NCBI GenBank assembly: GCA_036403235.1
Contig: DASWRI010000047.1
Location: 1 to 15,458, forward strand
Direction of reading: 5' to 3'
Source: JBGTFE01 sp036403235
GTDB taxonomy: Bacteria; Acidobacteriota; Blastocatellia; Pyrinomonadales; Pyrinomonadaceae
Length of the DNA: 15,458 nt
The first letter of the stretch is position 1. Each line of letters opens with the position of its first letter. The notes under the pieces are model-generated. The model made no database searches and had not been told where the DNA came from. It was given only the letters and a program-made list of their open reading frames with translations. The position numbers and the translations under genes are program-made. This document shows positions 7,261-13,932 of the stretch, in pieces.

Positions 7261-7554
7261 TCAACTCTCGCCGCAAATTTGCGAACATCGTTCTTTAGCA
7301 TAATCCCAAGCCGAAAAACGAAAAGGCAAAGGCTCGCCAACGATAAACGGGTCTTCGCCAAATCCTGTATAAACTGCATATAATTGTCCGGCTGTTGCGC
7401 CTTCTTCGTAACTTCCTTGCAGATATTCGTCAACGATTGCCTTGCAGGCGATTAAAGCTTCTTCAAAAGTTGCAAAGTCGCCGTGTTTATAACGCTCGCC
7501 TTTGTCCATATAATGATAATTGTCGTCAACAAAAACTTGATAGGAATTTGCCAT
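7261..7554 (-). CDS. Small hypothetical protein (about 97 aa)
   Basis: A 97-residue soluble, acidic protein without signal peptide or membrane span. The sequence is rich in aromatic residues (DNYHYMDKGERYKHGDF near 11-27), has a helical segment FEEALIACKAIVDEYL (about 30-45) and a YTGFGEDPFI stretch. It looks like a compact conserved domain of unknown role; I recall similar hypothetical proteins in diverse bacteria but cannot name the family. Codon use is typical of coding sequence, and a good minus-strand promoter ends right at its ATG, which supports expression. It converges on the lipoprotein gene with a 36-bp gap. Two cysteines near the C-terminus (ERCSQICGES) could bind metal, but this is speculative. 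Confidence 0.72.
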   Translation of the reverse strand: MANSYQVFVDDNYHYMDKGERYKHGDFATFEEALIACKAIVDEYLQGSYEEGATAGQLYAVYTGFGEDPFIVGEPLPFRFSAWDYAKERCSQICGES

Positions 7555-7560
7555 TTTTCT

Positions 7561-7589
7561 GTTTTACGTTTAACTCAAAATAATGTCAA
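7561..7589 (-). promoter_or_regulatory. Minus-strand promoter giving a leaderless mRNA
   Basis: On the minus strand a consensus TTGACA (7589-7584) is followed after 17 bp by TAAAAC (7566-7561), and the ATG (7554-7552) begins six bases after the -10 box. Transcription would start at or next to the A of the start codon, so the message should be leaderless. Confidence 0.52.
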
Positions 7590-7735
7590 TTTTGAAAAGA
7601 GTCCAGATAACACCACTGGATTAGGACACTATCTGTCGCTTTGTTCCTTTCTTTCTATCATTTAGCCAAATTACCCTCGATGTTTTCGCTTAAATTTTAG
7701 AGCGGTAAACTTTTTAACTTTATATTACAAAGTTC

Positions 7736-7764
7736 TTGACAAAAGAAATAACTTGATGTAAATT
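7736..7764 (+). promoter_or_regulatory. Promoter of the membrane-protein operon, near-leaderless
   Basis: A consensus TTGACA (7736-7741) is followed after 17 bp by TAAATT (7759-7764). Only 11 bases separate the -10 box from the ATG at 7776, so the leader would be about 5 nt. No Shine-Dalgarno site is present. Confidence 0.57.
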
Positions 7765-7775
7765 TCAAAAACGAT

Positions 7776-8393
7776 ATGGCAAAAACTCAAGCGATTCGAA
7801 AGGAAGTGGAAGAAGATATGCCGAGCCTGCACGGGCGCGCGATGGACAATCTGCAGTTTATCCGCGAGACGATGGAGCGCACGACGTCGTTTACGGCGGT
7901 TCCGGGCTACGGCGGGATTTTTATGGGCTTGACGGCGATTGCGGCGGCATATATCGCGCACAATCAGGCGTTGAAGCGGGATTCTTTGACGGTCTGGCTG
8001 GTCGAAGCGATTTTGGCGTTTGCCATCGGGCTTTTTGCGATGTGGCAAAAATCGAAAGTCGCCAACGTGCCTTTGACGAGCACGCCCGCCAAAAAATTTG
8101 CGATGAGTTTTCTGCCGCCGTTGATTTGCGGCATCGTGATTACGCTCGGGCTCTGGCGATTCGGATTTTTTGAAGCGATGATTCCGATTTGGATTCTGCT
8201 TTACGGCGCGGCGGTCGTCAGCGGCGGCGCGTTTTCCGTCAGAGCCGTCCCGATTATGGGCTGGTGTTTCGTCGCGTTCGGGACGATTGCTTTTTTTATC
8301 GAGGCGCGGCACGCCAATTTAATGATGGGACTCAGCTTCGGTCTTCTGCACATCATTTTCGGAATTATCATCGCGCGCAAATACGGCGGGTAA
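7776..8393 (+). CDS. Six-TM integral membrane protein of unknown function
   Basis: A 205-residue protein with a charged cytoplasm-like N-terminus (1-42, including EVEEDMPSLHGRAMDNLQFI) and six predicted membrane segments at about 43-61, 72-90, 108-127, 134-152, 158-176 and 182-199. The loops are short, so there is no sizeable soluble domain after the N-terminus. I do not recognise a transporter or enzyme motif. It heads a tight operon, 13 bp ahead of a winged-helix regulator, and may be the membrane partner or target of that regulator. The start is the ATG beside a near-consensus promoter. Membrane location is well supported; function is not. Confidence 0.8.
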   Translation: MAKTQAIRKEVEEDMPSLHGRAMDNLQFIRETMERTTSFTAVPGYGGIFMGLTAIAAAYIAHNQALKRDSLTVWLVEAILAFAIGLFAMWQKSKVANVPLTSTPAKKFAMSFLPPLICGIVITLGLWRFGFFEAMIPIWILLYGAAVVSGGAFSVRAVPIMGWCFVAFGTIAFFIEARHANLMMGLSFGLLHIIFGIIIARKYGG

Positions 8394-8406
8394 AAGGGTT
8401 TGGATT

Positions 8407-8796
8407 ATGGCGAGAAAAAATTTGGCAATAGCAAAAGAAAATCAGGCGGAAGACGCGCCGCGCCCGCAGGCTTTGAAAATAGAAAAAGCGGCGGAAGCGG
8501 TGTCGGGCGAGCTCGACAAAGTTATCCACGAGCGGATGCGGCTCGGAATTATCAGCGCGCTGGCGGCGAATGACACGCTGTCTTTTACGGATTTGAAAAA
8601 TCTTCTGAACACGACCGACGGCAACATCAGCGTCCACGCGCGAAAACTCGAAGAAGCCGGCTATCTGACGTGCGAGAAATCGTTCAGAGGCCGCGTTCCT
8701 CTGACCGAGTATCGAATCACATACGGCGGCCGCGAGGCTTTGACGCGTTACTTAAATCACATGGAAACATTGATAAATGCAATGAAAGGAAAATAG
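8407..8796 (+). CDS. Winged-helix DNA-binding transcriptional regulator (PF13601-like)
   Basis: A 129-residue DNA-binding protein of the ArsR/MarR-like winged-helix superfamily, closest by eye to the HTH_34 type. Residues about 35-55 (LDKVIHERMRLGIISALAAN) form the first helix, as in regulators that begin with a 'hosts/ERxRL' helix. Residues 58-87 (LSFTDLKNLLNTTDGNISVHARKLEEAGYL) are the helix-turn-helix, with recognition helix around GNISVHARKL. Residues 88-105 form the wing (KSFRGRVPLTEYRIT). The N-terminal 30 residues are charged and probably disordered. It lacks obvious metal-binding cysteines. The next gene begins 9 bp later. It probably controls its own operon, though no operator has been identified. 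Confidence 0.83.
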   Translation: MARKNLAIAKENQAEDAPRPQALKIEKAAEAVSGELDKVIHERMRLGIISALAANDTLSFTDLKNLLNTTDGNISVHARKLEEAGYLTCEKSFRGRVPLTEYRITYGGREALTRYLNHMETLINAMKGK

Positions 8797-8805
8797 GAGA
8801 AATTT

Positions 8806-9114
8806 ATGCAGGCAGCAAATCGTCTAAACAACAAACCTTTTGATTTTTTATCTTTTTCGGCTCTGGCGCTGATTGCGCCGCCCGTTTTGTGGTGGACGCT
8901 TTTAATCGTTTCCCTGACCGTTTCGAAAAACATCGCCGATTCTCTGGGCGGCAATGTTTTTCAGATATTCGTTCTCGTCGTTTGTCCTTTGCTGGCCGCC
9001 TTTGCAAGCTTTGCGGTGGCACGACGGACAAATTCTAAATTTTATTGGATAACCGCAGGCGTCGGGGTTTTATTCGCCGCGGTAGCCGTTCTGGCTTCAT
9101 TCAGAGCTTCGTAA
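8806..9114 (+). CDS. Small three-TM membrane protein
   Basis: A 102-residue hydrophobic protein with three likely membrane spans at about 15-38, 50-70 and 80-99, joined by a short basic loop (ARRTNSK). No family is recognised. A strong Shine-Dalgarno site AGGAGA overlaps the stop codon of the regulator and sits 5 nt before AATTT and the ATG, so translation is probably linked to the upstream gene. It belongs to the same operon as its neighbours and may be a subunit of a membrane complex with them, by inference only. Confidence 0.75.
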   Translation: MQAANRLNNKPFDFLSFSALALIAPPVLWWTLLIVSLTVSKNIADSLGGNVFQIFVLVVCPLLAAFASFAVARRTNSKFYWITAGVGVLFAAVAVLASFRAS

Positions 9115-9126
9115 AAAGGAGAAATT

Positions 9127-9786
9127 ATGGGCGTAATTTTGCTGGCAATGACGATTGGCGGAGTATTTGTAGCGGCGATTTTACTCGTTGTCGCGTTTTG
9201 GAAAAATATTAACTGGCTGAAAACTTTTGTTCTCGGCGGCCTGACGGTCTGGTTTGTTTTTTACGCGGCTATTTTTTTCATCGCTTCGGTTTTCAGCGAG
9301 GAAAAAACGCTGGCGCTGAACGAGCCGAAAGAATTTTGCGGATTTTACCTCGACTGTCATCTGCACACGGCCGTCACGAATGTCAGAAAAGCGAAAACGC
9401 TCGGCGACAGAACGGCAAACGGCGAGTTCTACATCGTCAAGGTCAAGGTTTTCAGCGATGCGAAACAGGCGACGATGGGCTTGCTGACAGTTGACGCGAA
9501 AGTCGTCGACGACCAGAAGCGCGAATTCGCGCGCGACGGGCAGGCCGAAGCGAATTTAGGCGAGCAGCCGCCGTTTGAAAAAAGAATTACGCCCGCCGAA
9601 AGTTTTGAAAAGGAAATCGTTTTCGATTTGCCTACGGACGCCAAAGGCGCGCGGCTCGACCTCCGCGAAGGCTACGGCATCGACCACTGGATTGAAGCGA
9701 TTTTGGTCGGCGACGAGGACAGCTTCGGGCACAAGCGAAATTATTTCAAATTGGAGCAACCATCACAGACCGCGAGCGTGAAGTAA
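9127..9786 (+). CDS. Two-TM membrane protein with an extracytoplasmic beta domain
   Basis: A 219-residue protein preceded by AAAAGGAGA. Two membrane segments lie at about 3-24 and 30-54, followed by a soluble domain of roughly 160 residues. That domain carries CGFYLDCHLHTAV with Cys71 and Cys77, which could form a disulfide outside the membrane. It also has the strand pattern EFYIVKVKVFSD, LLTVDAKVVDDQKREFARDG and ESFEKEIVFDLP, similar to DUF4352/immunoglobulin-like domains of exported proteins. With two spans the topology would return the C-terminus to the N-terminal side; the cysteines favour that being outside. The function is unknown. It is separated by 12-15 bp from its neighbours. Confidence 0.75.
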   Translation: MGVILLAMTIGGVFVAAILLVVAFWKNINWLKTFVLGGLTVWFVFYAAIFFIASVFSEEKTLALNEPKEFCGFYLDCHLHTAVTNVRKAKTLGDRTANGEFYIVKVKVFSDAKQATMGLLTVDAKVVDDQKREFARDGQAEANLGEQPPFEKRITPAESFEKEIVFDLPTDAKGARLDLREGYGIDHWIEAILVGDEDSFGHKRNYFKLEQPSQTASVK

Positions 9787-9801
9787 AAAGGAAAAACATT
9801 T

Positions 9802-10566
9802 ATGCAGGAATTTGAATTAAATGAAGACGCGAGCGAGCCGCAAAAAGGCTTCTGGCGCAGACAGTTTCAAACGAACGCGACCGGCGCGCAGAAAACATTC
9901 GACTGGATTTTCGGCGTGATTATGCCGGTTATCTGTTTTGCCTTCGGCCCGGTCGTTTTCAAAGACGGCTTTTTCGGCGGCGCTTTATTCGGAGCTTTCA
10001 AACCGTTCGCGTATATTTTAAGCTTCGGTTTGATAATGGCGATGATGGCTTGGCTGATTTGGGGCGCAAAGCTGAAATGGCTGAACGCGTTTTTAGCCGG
10101 GCTTTTTCTCGTCGGCGGAATCGTCTCGCTCGGCGTCGGAATGATTTTACCGCCGTCCACTGCTGTCGGTTTGATTGTCTTCATCTGGATTTTAGGATTT
10201 ACGCCTTTGTTTGCGGCTCTGGTTTATCTGCGCGGAGCGTTTCGTTCGTTTCACGCCGCCAGGCCGTTCGTCGAAAAAGGCGTGCTCGTCAATTCGCTTG
10301 CCTTGAGCGCGCTTTTGAGCGTGGTTGTTCCGTCGGTCGCCAACGCGCAAATTAAAAAATCTCTGGACGAAATGGCGAGAGGCGACGCGCCGACGATTCA
10401 CGCCAAAACGCAAAGTCTGAAATACATCGCGCCGCTCGTAAATTTCGACGTTTTGCTGCGGCGTTATAAATCCGCGAATCTCGGCAACGAAGAAAAAAAG
10501 GCGCTCGCCGAGGCTTATCGGGAGCTGACGGGCGAAAGTGTTGAAAAAAAGAGCTCGCTTGATTAA
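9802..10566 (+). CDS. Multi-TM membrane protein with C-terminal soluble tail
   Basis: A 254-residue protein starting after AAAAAGGAAAAACATTT. A charged N-terminus (1-33) precedes hydrophobic segments at about 34-52, 68-88, 92-113, 120-143 and 160-180. The last segment ends in VVVPSVANAQ, which looks like a signal-peptidase I site (ANA/Q), so the tail from about 183 to 254 could be released or displayed outside. That tail is helical and charged (KKSLDEMARGDAP, EEKKALAEAYRELTG). I recognise no family. It is part of the same operon by spacing. The next stretch, 10570-10620, is a decayed copy of the flavoprotein start. Confidence 0.75.
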   Translation: MQEFELNEDASEPQKGFWRRQFQTNATGAQKTFDWIFGVIMPVICFAFGPVVFKDGFFGGALFGAFKPFAYILSFGLIMAMMAWLIWGAKLKWLNAFLAGLFLVGGIVSLGVGMILPPSTAVGLIVFIWILGFTPLFAALVYLRGAFRSFHAARPFVEKGVLVNSLALSALLSVVVPSVANAQIKKSLDEMARGDAPTIHAKTQSLKYIAPLVNFDVLLRRYKSANLGNEEKKALAEAYRELTGESVEKKSSLD

Positions 10567-10569
10567 TCG

Positions 10570-10641
10570 AAATTTATGAAAACTTTTGATGTCAATATCG
10601 CCAGCGCCGAACTCGCCGGAAGATGCCGACGGCAAACTTAA
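10570..10641 (+). pseudogene. Decayed duplicate of the flavoprotein gene's 5' end
   Basis: From AAATTTATGAAAAC onward, 10570-10620 aligns without gaps to 10887-10937, the start of the intact FAD enzyme gene, with 40 of 51 bases identical by hand count. The copy keeps the ATG (10576) and reads MKTFDVNIASAELAG, against MKTFDVVIIGAGLAG in the intact gene. It then diverges and stops at 10639-10641 after 21 codons. The GxGxxG dinucleotide-binding motif is destroyed. It is either a pseudogene fragment or a short coupling peptide. Confidence 0.55.
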
Positions 10642-10650
10642 AATAAATCT

Positions 10651-10896
10651 ATGCAAATTAAAACGATTATTCTGATTTTAGCCGGAATCGCCTTTGCGCT
10701 GCCGAGTCTTTTCTTCGGTTATTACACGGCGCGCCTGCTTTATCTGAATTTGACTTCCGCCGATGCTGCCGCGCATCGTTCCGGCGGAATGCTTATCGGC
10801 GCGATAGCTTTTCCGCTCGCCACAATTATTTTCGGAATTATAAGCTGGCTTTGTTTCAGGTCGGCGCGGCGCTCGAAACTAAAAATAAATTTATGA
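10651..10896 (+). CDS. Small two-TM membrane protein
   Basis: An 81-residue protein with two hydrophobic spans, about 4-30 (IILILAGIAFALPSLFFGYY) and 45-68 (GGMLIGAIAFPLATIIFGII), and a basic tail (RSARRSKLKINL) that predicts a cytoplasmic C-terminus. No family is recognised. The start follows AAAATAAATCT with no Shine-Dalgarno site. Its stop TGA overlaps the ATG of the flavoprotein (ATGA, 10893-10896), so the two are translationally coupled. Its position between a decayed and an intact copy of the flavoprotein start suggests it was inserted there. Confidence 0.68.
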   Translation: MQIKTIILILAGIAFALPSLFFGYYTARLLYLNLTSADAAAHRSGGMLIGAIAFPLATIIFGIISWLCFRSARRSKLKINL

Positions 10897-12044
10897 AAAC
10901 ATTTGACGTCGTCATCATCGGCGCGGGACTAGCCGGACTGCAGTGCGCCAAGCTGCTCGCGCGGCAAGGCGCAAAAATTTTGCTCGTCGACCGCAAAAAC
11001 GATTTGACGAAAGGCGTGCACACGACCGGAATTTTCGTCCGCAAAACGCTCGAAGATTTCGATTTTCCGGCGGGAACTCTCGGCCAGCCGGTAAAAAATG
11101 TCACGCTTTATTCGCCGAAGCTTCGCGCAATCAATCTGGAAAGCGAAAAGGACGAGTTTCGCGTCGGCAAAATGGGCAAGCTTTACGAATCCTTTCTGCA
11201 CGAATGCACGGAAAACGGCGTTGAATTTTCAAACGGAACGCGCTACATTTCGGCGGAAATATCGAGCGGCGAAACAACCGTCAAGCTCGAAAAAGGCGGC
11301 GCGGCGTTTGAGATAAAAACAAAAGTGCTTGTCGGCGCGGACGGCGCGGCGTCGCGCGTCGCAAAGGATTTGCGGCTCGAAGAAAACAGGGAATGGATTG
11401 TCGGCTACGAGGAAGTTTTTCACTCGGAAAATTCAAGCGGCGAGCCGCGCCTGCATTGTTTTTTAGACGCGCGCTTAGCGCCCGGCTATCTCGCCTGGAT
11501 TGCCGACGACGGCGAGGAAATTCATGTCGGCGTCGGCGGTTACGCGGAAAATTTCAACCCGCGCGAAGCTTTGAAAATCTTTAAAGAGAAAACGGCGAAA
11601 ATCGTCGATTTGCAAGCGGCGAAATTAGCGGAAACACGCGGCGGGCGAATTCCGGTCGGCGGAGTTTTGCGGCGTATTGCTAATGAAAACGGCCTTTTAA
11701 TCGGCGACGCGGCCGGCGCGGTTTCGCCCCTCACGGCCGGCGGGCTCGACCCGTGTCTGCGGCTTTCAAAATTTGCGGCGGAAATTATTTGGGAAAGACT
11801 GGCAACGGGAAATCCAAAAATTTTATTAAATTATTCGGGCGAGCTTTTCCGAGCGCGTTTCGTCTCGCGTTTGTGGATGCGGCGCATCATCAAAACTTTT
11901 ACAAATCAAAAACTGCTCGAAATCGGCTTCGCCTTTCTGCGCGGAAAAATTGGCGGAAAGTTTGCAAAACACGTCTTTTTCGGGCGCGGCTCGTTTCCCG
12001 ACGTCGAGACTAAGAAATTCGAGCGTCGGATTGAAGTTATTTGA
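10893..12044 (+). CDS. FAD-dependent oxidoreductase, geranylgeranyl-reductase family
   Basis: A 383-residue flavoprotein of the GGR/PHBH superfamily, which often reduces isoprenoid chains or hydroxylates aromatic compounds. The ATG at 10893 is chosen because it begins MKTFDVVIIGAGLAGLQCAKLLA; an in-frame ATG at 10851 lies inside the previous gene. FAD-binding motifs are GAGLAG (about 10-15), the acidic end of strand two (LLVDRK), the GADGAASRVAKDL motif (about 150) and GDAAGAVSPLTAGGLDPC (about 270-287), the last typical of GGRs. A terminal helical region lies at about 310-370 and is rich in R/K. Lipid-quinone or isoprenoid reduction is plausible, and the membrane-protein neighbours fit a membrane substrate. 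Substrate is not known. The stop codon TGA lies inside the left arm of a large hairpin. Confidence 0.85.
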   Translation: MKTFDVVIIGAGLAGLQCAKLLARQGAKILLVDRKNDLTKGVHTTGIFVRKTLEDFDFPAGTLGQPVKNVTLYSPKLRAINLESEKDEFRVGKMGKLYESFLHECTENGVEFSNGTRYISAEISSGETTVKLEKGGAAFEIKTKVLVGADGAASRVAKDLRLEENREWIVGYEEVFHSENSSGEPRLHCFLDARLAPGYLAWIADDGEEIHVGVGGYAENFNPREALKIFKEKTAKIVDLQAAKLAETRGGRIPVGGVLRRIANENGLLIGDAAGAVSPLTAGGLDPCLRLSKFAAEIIWERLATGNPKILLNYSGELFRARFVSRLWMRRIIKTFTNQKLLEIGFAFLRGKIGGKFAKHVFFGRGSFPDVETKKFERRIEVI

Positions 12045-12120
12045 GAAAAGTAGTCCGAAGATGAACTACAGATAAGAAACGGAAAAAATTATCTGTATTC
12101 ATCTTCGGACTACTTTTCTC
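12043..12120. repeat. Large inverted repeat: 23-bp plus 9-bp stem, 13-nt loop
   Basis: The left arm 12043-12065 (starts GAGAAAAGTAGTCCG) is a perfect reverse complement of 12098-12120. After a single bulged C (12066), nine more pairs follow (12067-12075 with 12089-12097), closing a loop rich in A (12076-12088). The stem includes the last two bases of the flavoprotein TGA stop. There is no T-run after it and no clear target-site duplication. It could stop transcription, protect the mRNA 3' end, or be a mobile hairpin repeat. Confidence 0.9.
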
Positions 12121-12147
12121 CGTGTCTCTGTCGTGAAAAATAAAATT

Positions 12148-13794
12148 ATGAACGAGAAAACAAAAACAGGTTTGGAGATTTTGCAGGCGGCAGTTTTGCT
12201 CGGCGTTCTGGGCGATGTTTTGCTGCGCGCAACGCCCTGGGGCTTAAACGCTTTTCTATTTTGCGGCGCGTTTGTCGCAGCGATGCTGATGCTCGTCTGG
12301 CGGCGCAGACAGGAATTTCTGAGCAGGCAAAACATCGCTTTAAATGGCGCGTTAATTTTCTTTGCGGCAATGTTCGTCTGGCGCGATTCGATTCAGTTAA
12401 GAATTTTAGACACGCTGGCAATATTTACTATTTTAGCCGTTTTGATGCTTCCCGCCTTGCAAATTAAAACTCAAATCGCGGGCGTTTTTCACTACATAAT
12501 CGGCTTTTTCTGGGCGGGAATCAGCGCGGTTTTTTCGCCGTTTTTTCTAATTTTTGCAGACATGAAATGGAAAAGCATTCCGCAGTCCGGTTGGTCGAAA
12601 CATCTTATTTCGGTTTTGCGCGGGCTGTTGATTGCCGCTCCGATTCTACTCATTTTCGGCGCGCTGTTTGTCGCGGCAGACGCTGTTTTTGAAGGATTTG
12701 TGCAGAAAACTCTCAATATTAATACGGAAGCTTTGTTTACGCATACGTTTGCTATCGGCTTTTTTTCGTGGCTCACGGCCGGCTATCTGCGTAGCTTTTT
12801 GAAAGATAATTCGGCTGAAGAAGAAATATGTGCGCCGGCAGACGAAGTAAAAACACAAGTTCAAAGCGTTACCGAAATCAAGGACGAGGAAGTTAAAGAA
12901 AAGCCGGCGCTGGAAGAAAAGAAAAGCTGGGAATGGCAGAATTTTGATAACTCCGTTTTGCCGCGCTCGTTTACGCTCGGCGCAATCGAGACGAGCATAA
13001 TTCTGGGTTTGATGAATCTTTTGTTTTTGAGCTTTGTCGTCGTTCAGGTCTCGTATCTTTTCGGCGGAATGGATTTGGTGCAAAACACGCCCGATTTCAA
13101 GCTTGCCGAATATGCGCGGCGCGGTTTTGGCGAGCTCGTCACGGTTGCCGCGCTCGTTCTGCCGATTTTGCTCGTGTCACACTGGCTTTTGCGCAAAGAC
13201 AATCCGGCAAACGAAAAGATTTACCGCGTTTTGGCGGGCATCCAAATCGTTTTGCTCTTTGTGATTATGATTTCCGCGACGCAGAGATTGTTTCTTCTGA
13301 CCGGAAGTCTGGGCTACGGATTGACCACGACCAGACTTTATCCGATGGTTTTTATGATTTGGCTGGCGCTGGTTTTCGTATGGTTTACGATAACCGTTTT
13401 GCGCGGCGCGCGCGAACAATTTGCATGGGGCGCGCTCTGGTCGGCGATGTTTGTTCTTGGAATTATGCACGTTTTGAACCCCGACGAATATATCGTCCGC
13501 ACAAATGTACGGCTGATGCAGCAAGGTCGAATGTTTGATTCGCGCTACTTGACCGAGCTCAGCGACGATGCCGCTTCCGCGCTTTTGGAGAGTTTGCCGG
13601 TGATGAATTTCGAGCAGCAATGCGTCGTCAAAAACAAACTTGCACGCCGTTTTGAAAAGGCTCAAAACGAAAACGATTTTCGGACGTGGAATTTTTCGCG
13701 CTGGAAAGCGCGGCGCGCAATCGACCGATATACGGAAAGCCTCGATACCGCCGGATGTCCGGCCAATACAAGAGAATATTATGAAGATTTTTAG
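12148..13794 (+). CDS. DUF4173-type polytopic membrane protein
   Basis: A 548-residue integral membrane protein. The ATG at 12148, following AAAAATAAAATT, is preferred to the in-frame GTG at 12133, which lies in repeat-like sequence. About 11 membrane spans are visible, for example near residues 11-27, 33-50, 66-78, 88-104, 114-137, 155-178, 200-217, 278-303, 327-347 and two or three more in the C-terminal half. A charged, acidic linker (about 222-262, EEEICAP to LEEKKSW) divides two membrane halves. The features EYARRGFGELVTVAAL and LTTTRLYPMVFMIWLALVF match DUF4173, whose function is unknown. The last about 100 residues are soluble and contain an NVRLMQQGRMFDSRYLTELSDDA repeat-like helix. 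A terminator follows. Confidence 0.8.
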   Translation: MNEKTKTGLEILQAAVLLGVLGDVLLRATPWGLNAFLFCGAFVAAMLMLVWRRRQEFLSRQNIALNGALIFFAAMFVWRDSIQLRILDTLAIFTILAVLMLPALQIKTQIAGVFHYIIGFFWAGISAVFSPFFLIFADMKWKSIPQSGWSKHLISVLRGLLIAAPILLIFGALFVAADAVFEGFVQKTLNINTEALFTHTFAIGFFSWLTAGYLRSFLKDNSAEEEICAPADEVKTQVQSVTEIKDEEVKEKPALEEKKSWEWQNFDNSVLPRSFTLGAIETSIILGLMNLLFLSFVVVQVSYLFGGMDLVQNTPDFKLAEYARRGFGELVTVAALVLPILLVSHWLLRKDNPANEKIYRVLAGIQIVLLFVIMISATQRLFLLTGSLGYGLTTTRLYPMVFMIWLALVFVWFTITVLRGAREQFAWGALWSAMFVLGIMHVLNPDEYIVRTNVRLMQQGRMFDSRYLTELSDDAASALLESLPVMNFEQQCVVKNKLARRFEKAQNENDFRTWNFSRWKARRAIDRYTESLDTAGCPANTREYYEDF

Positions 13795-13863
13795 ATTTTG
13801 AAAAAGCGGAAAAAGCCTCAAACAAAATTTGTTGCTTTTTAGATTCAATATCTCTTAATATTG

Positions 13864-13894
13864 AGGCGCGAGCGTTTTTCGGCTTGCGCCTTTT
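13864..13894 (+). terminator. Rho-independent terminator
   Basis: A 10-bp stem AGGCGCGAGC/GCTTGCGCCT (one G-T pair), an 8-nt GTTTTTCG loop and TTTT tail lie between the DUF4173 gene and xerD. A weaker dyad just upstream (AACAAA-A-TTTGTT at 13820-13832) may add to it. Confidence 0.75.
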
Positions 13895-13932
13895 AGCCTT
13901 TCTTTTGGCTTCCGAAGTTTTCTCTAAACAAG

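Noticed and set aside
7237..7262. Possible bidirectional terminator between the lipoprotein and the minus-strand gene
   Set aside because: Only five strong base pairs (ATCCT/AGGAT) plus three after a three-base bulge; too weak to support.
7601..7640. Small dyads (TCCAG-N9-CTGGA and CAGATA/TATCTG) in the 7555-7775 spacer, possibly a riboswitch
   Set aside because: They are short and mutually exclusive, match no riboswitch consensus I know, and lie upstream of the predicted transcription starts.
7725..8312. Minus-strand open frame of 195 codons opposite the six-TM protein
   Set aside because: Arg/Asn/His-rich low-quality sequence; the + strand frame has clear hydrophobic periodicity and a promoter.
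10851..10892. Earlier in-frame ATG for the flavoprotein
   Set aside because: It lies inside the preceding gene and would precede the canonical MKTFDVVIIGAG start, which also has the ATGA overlap.
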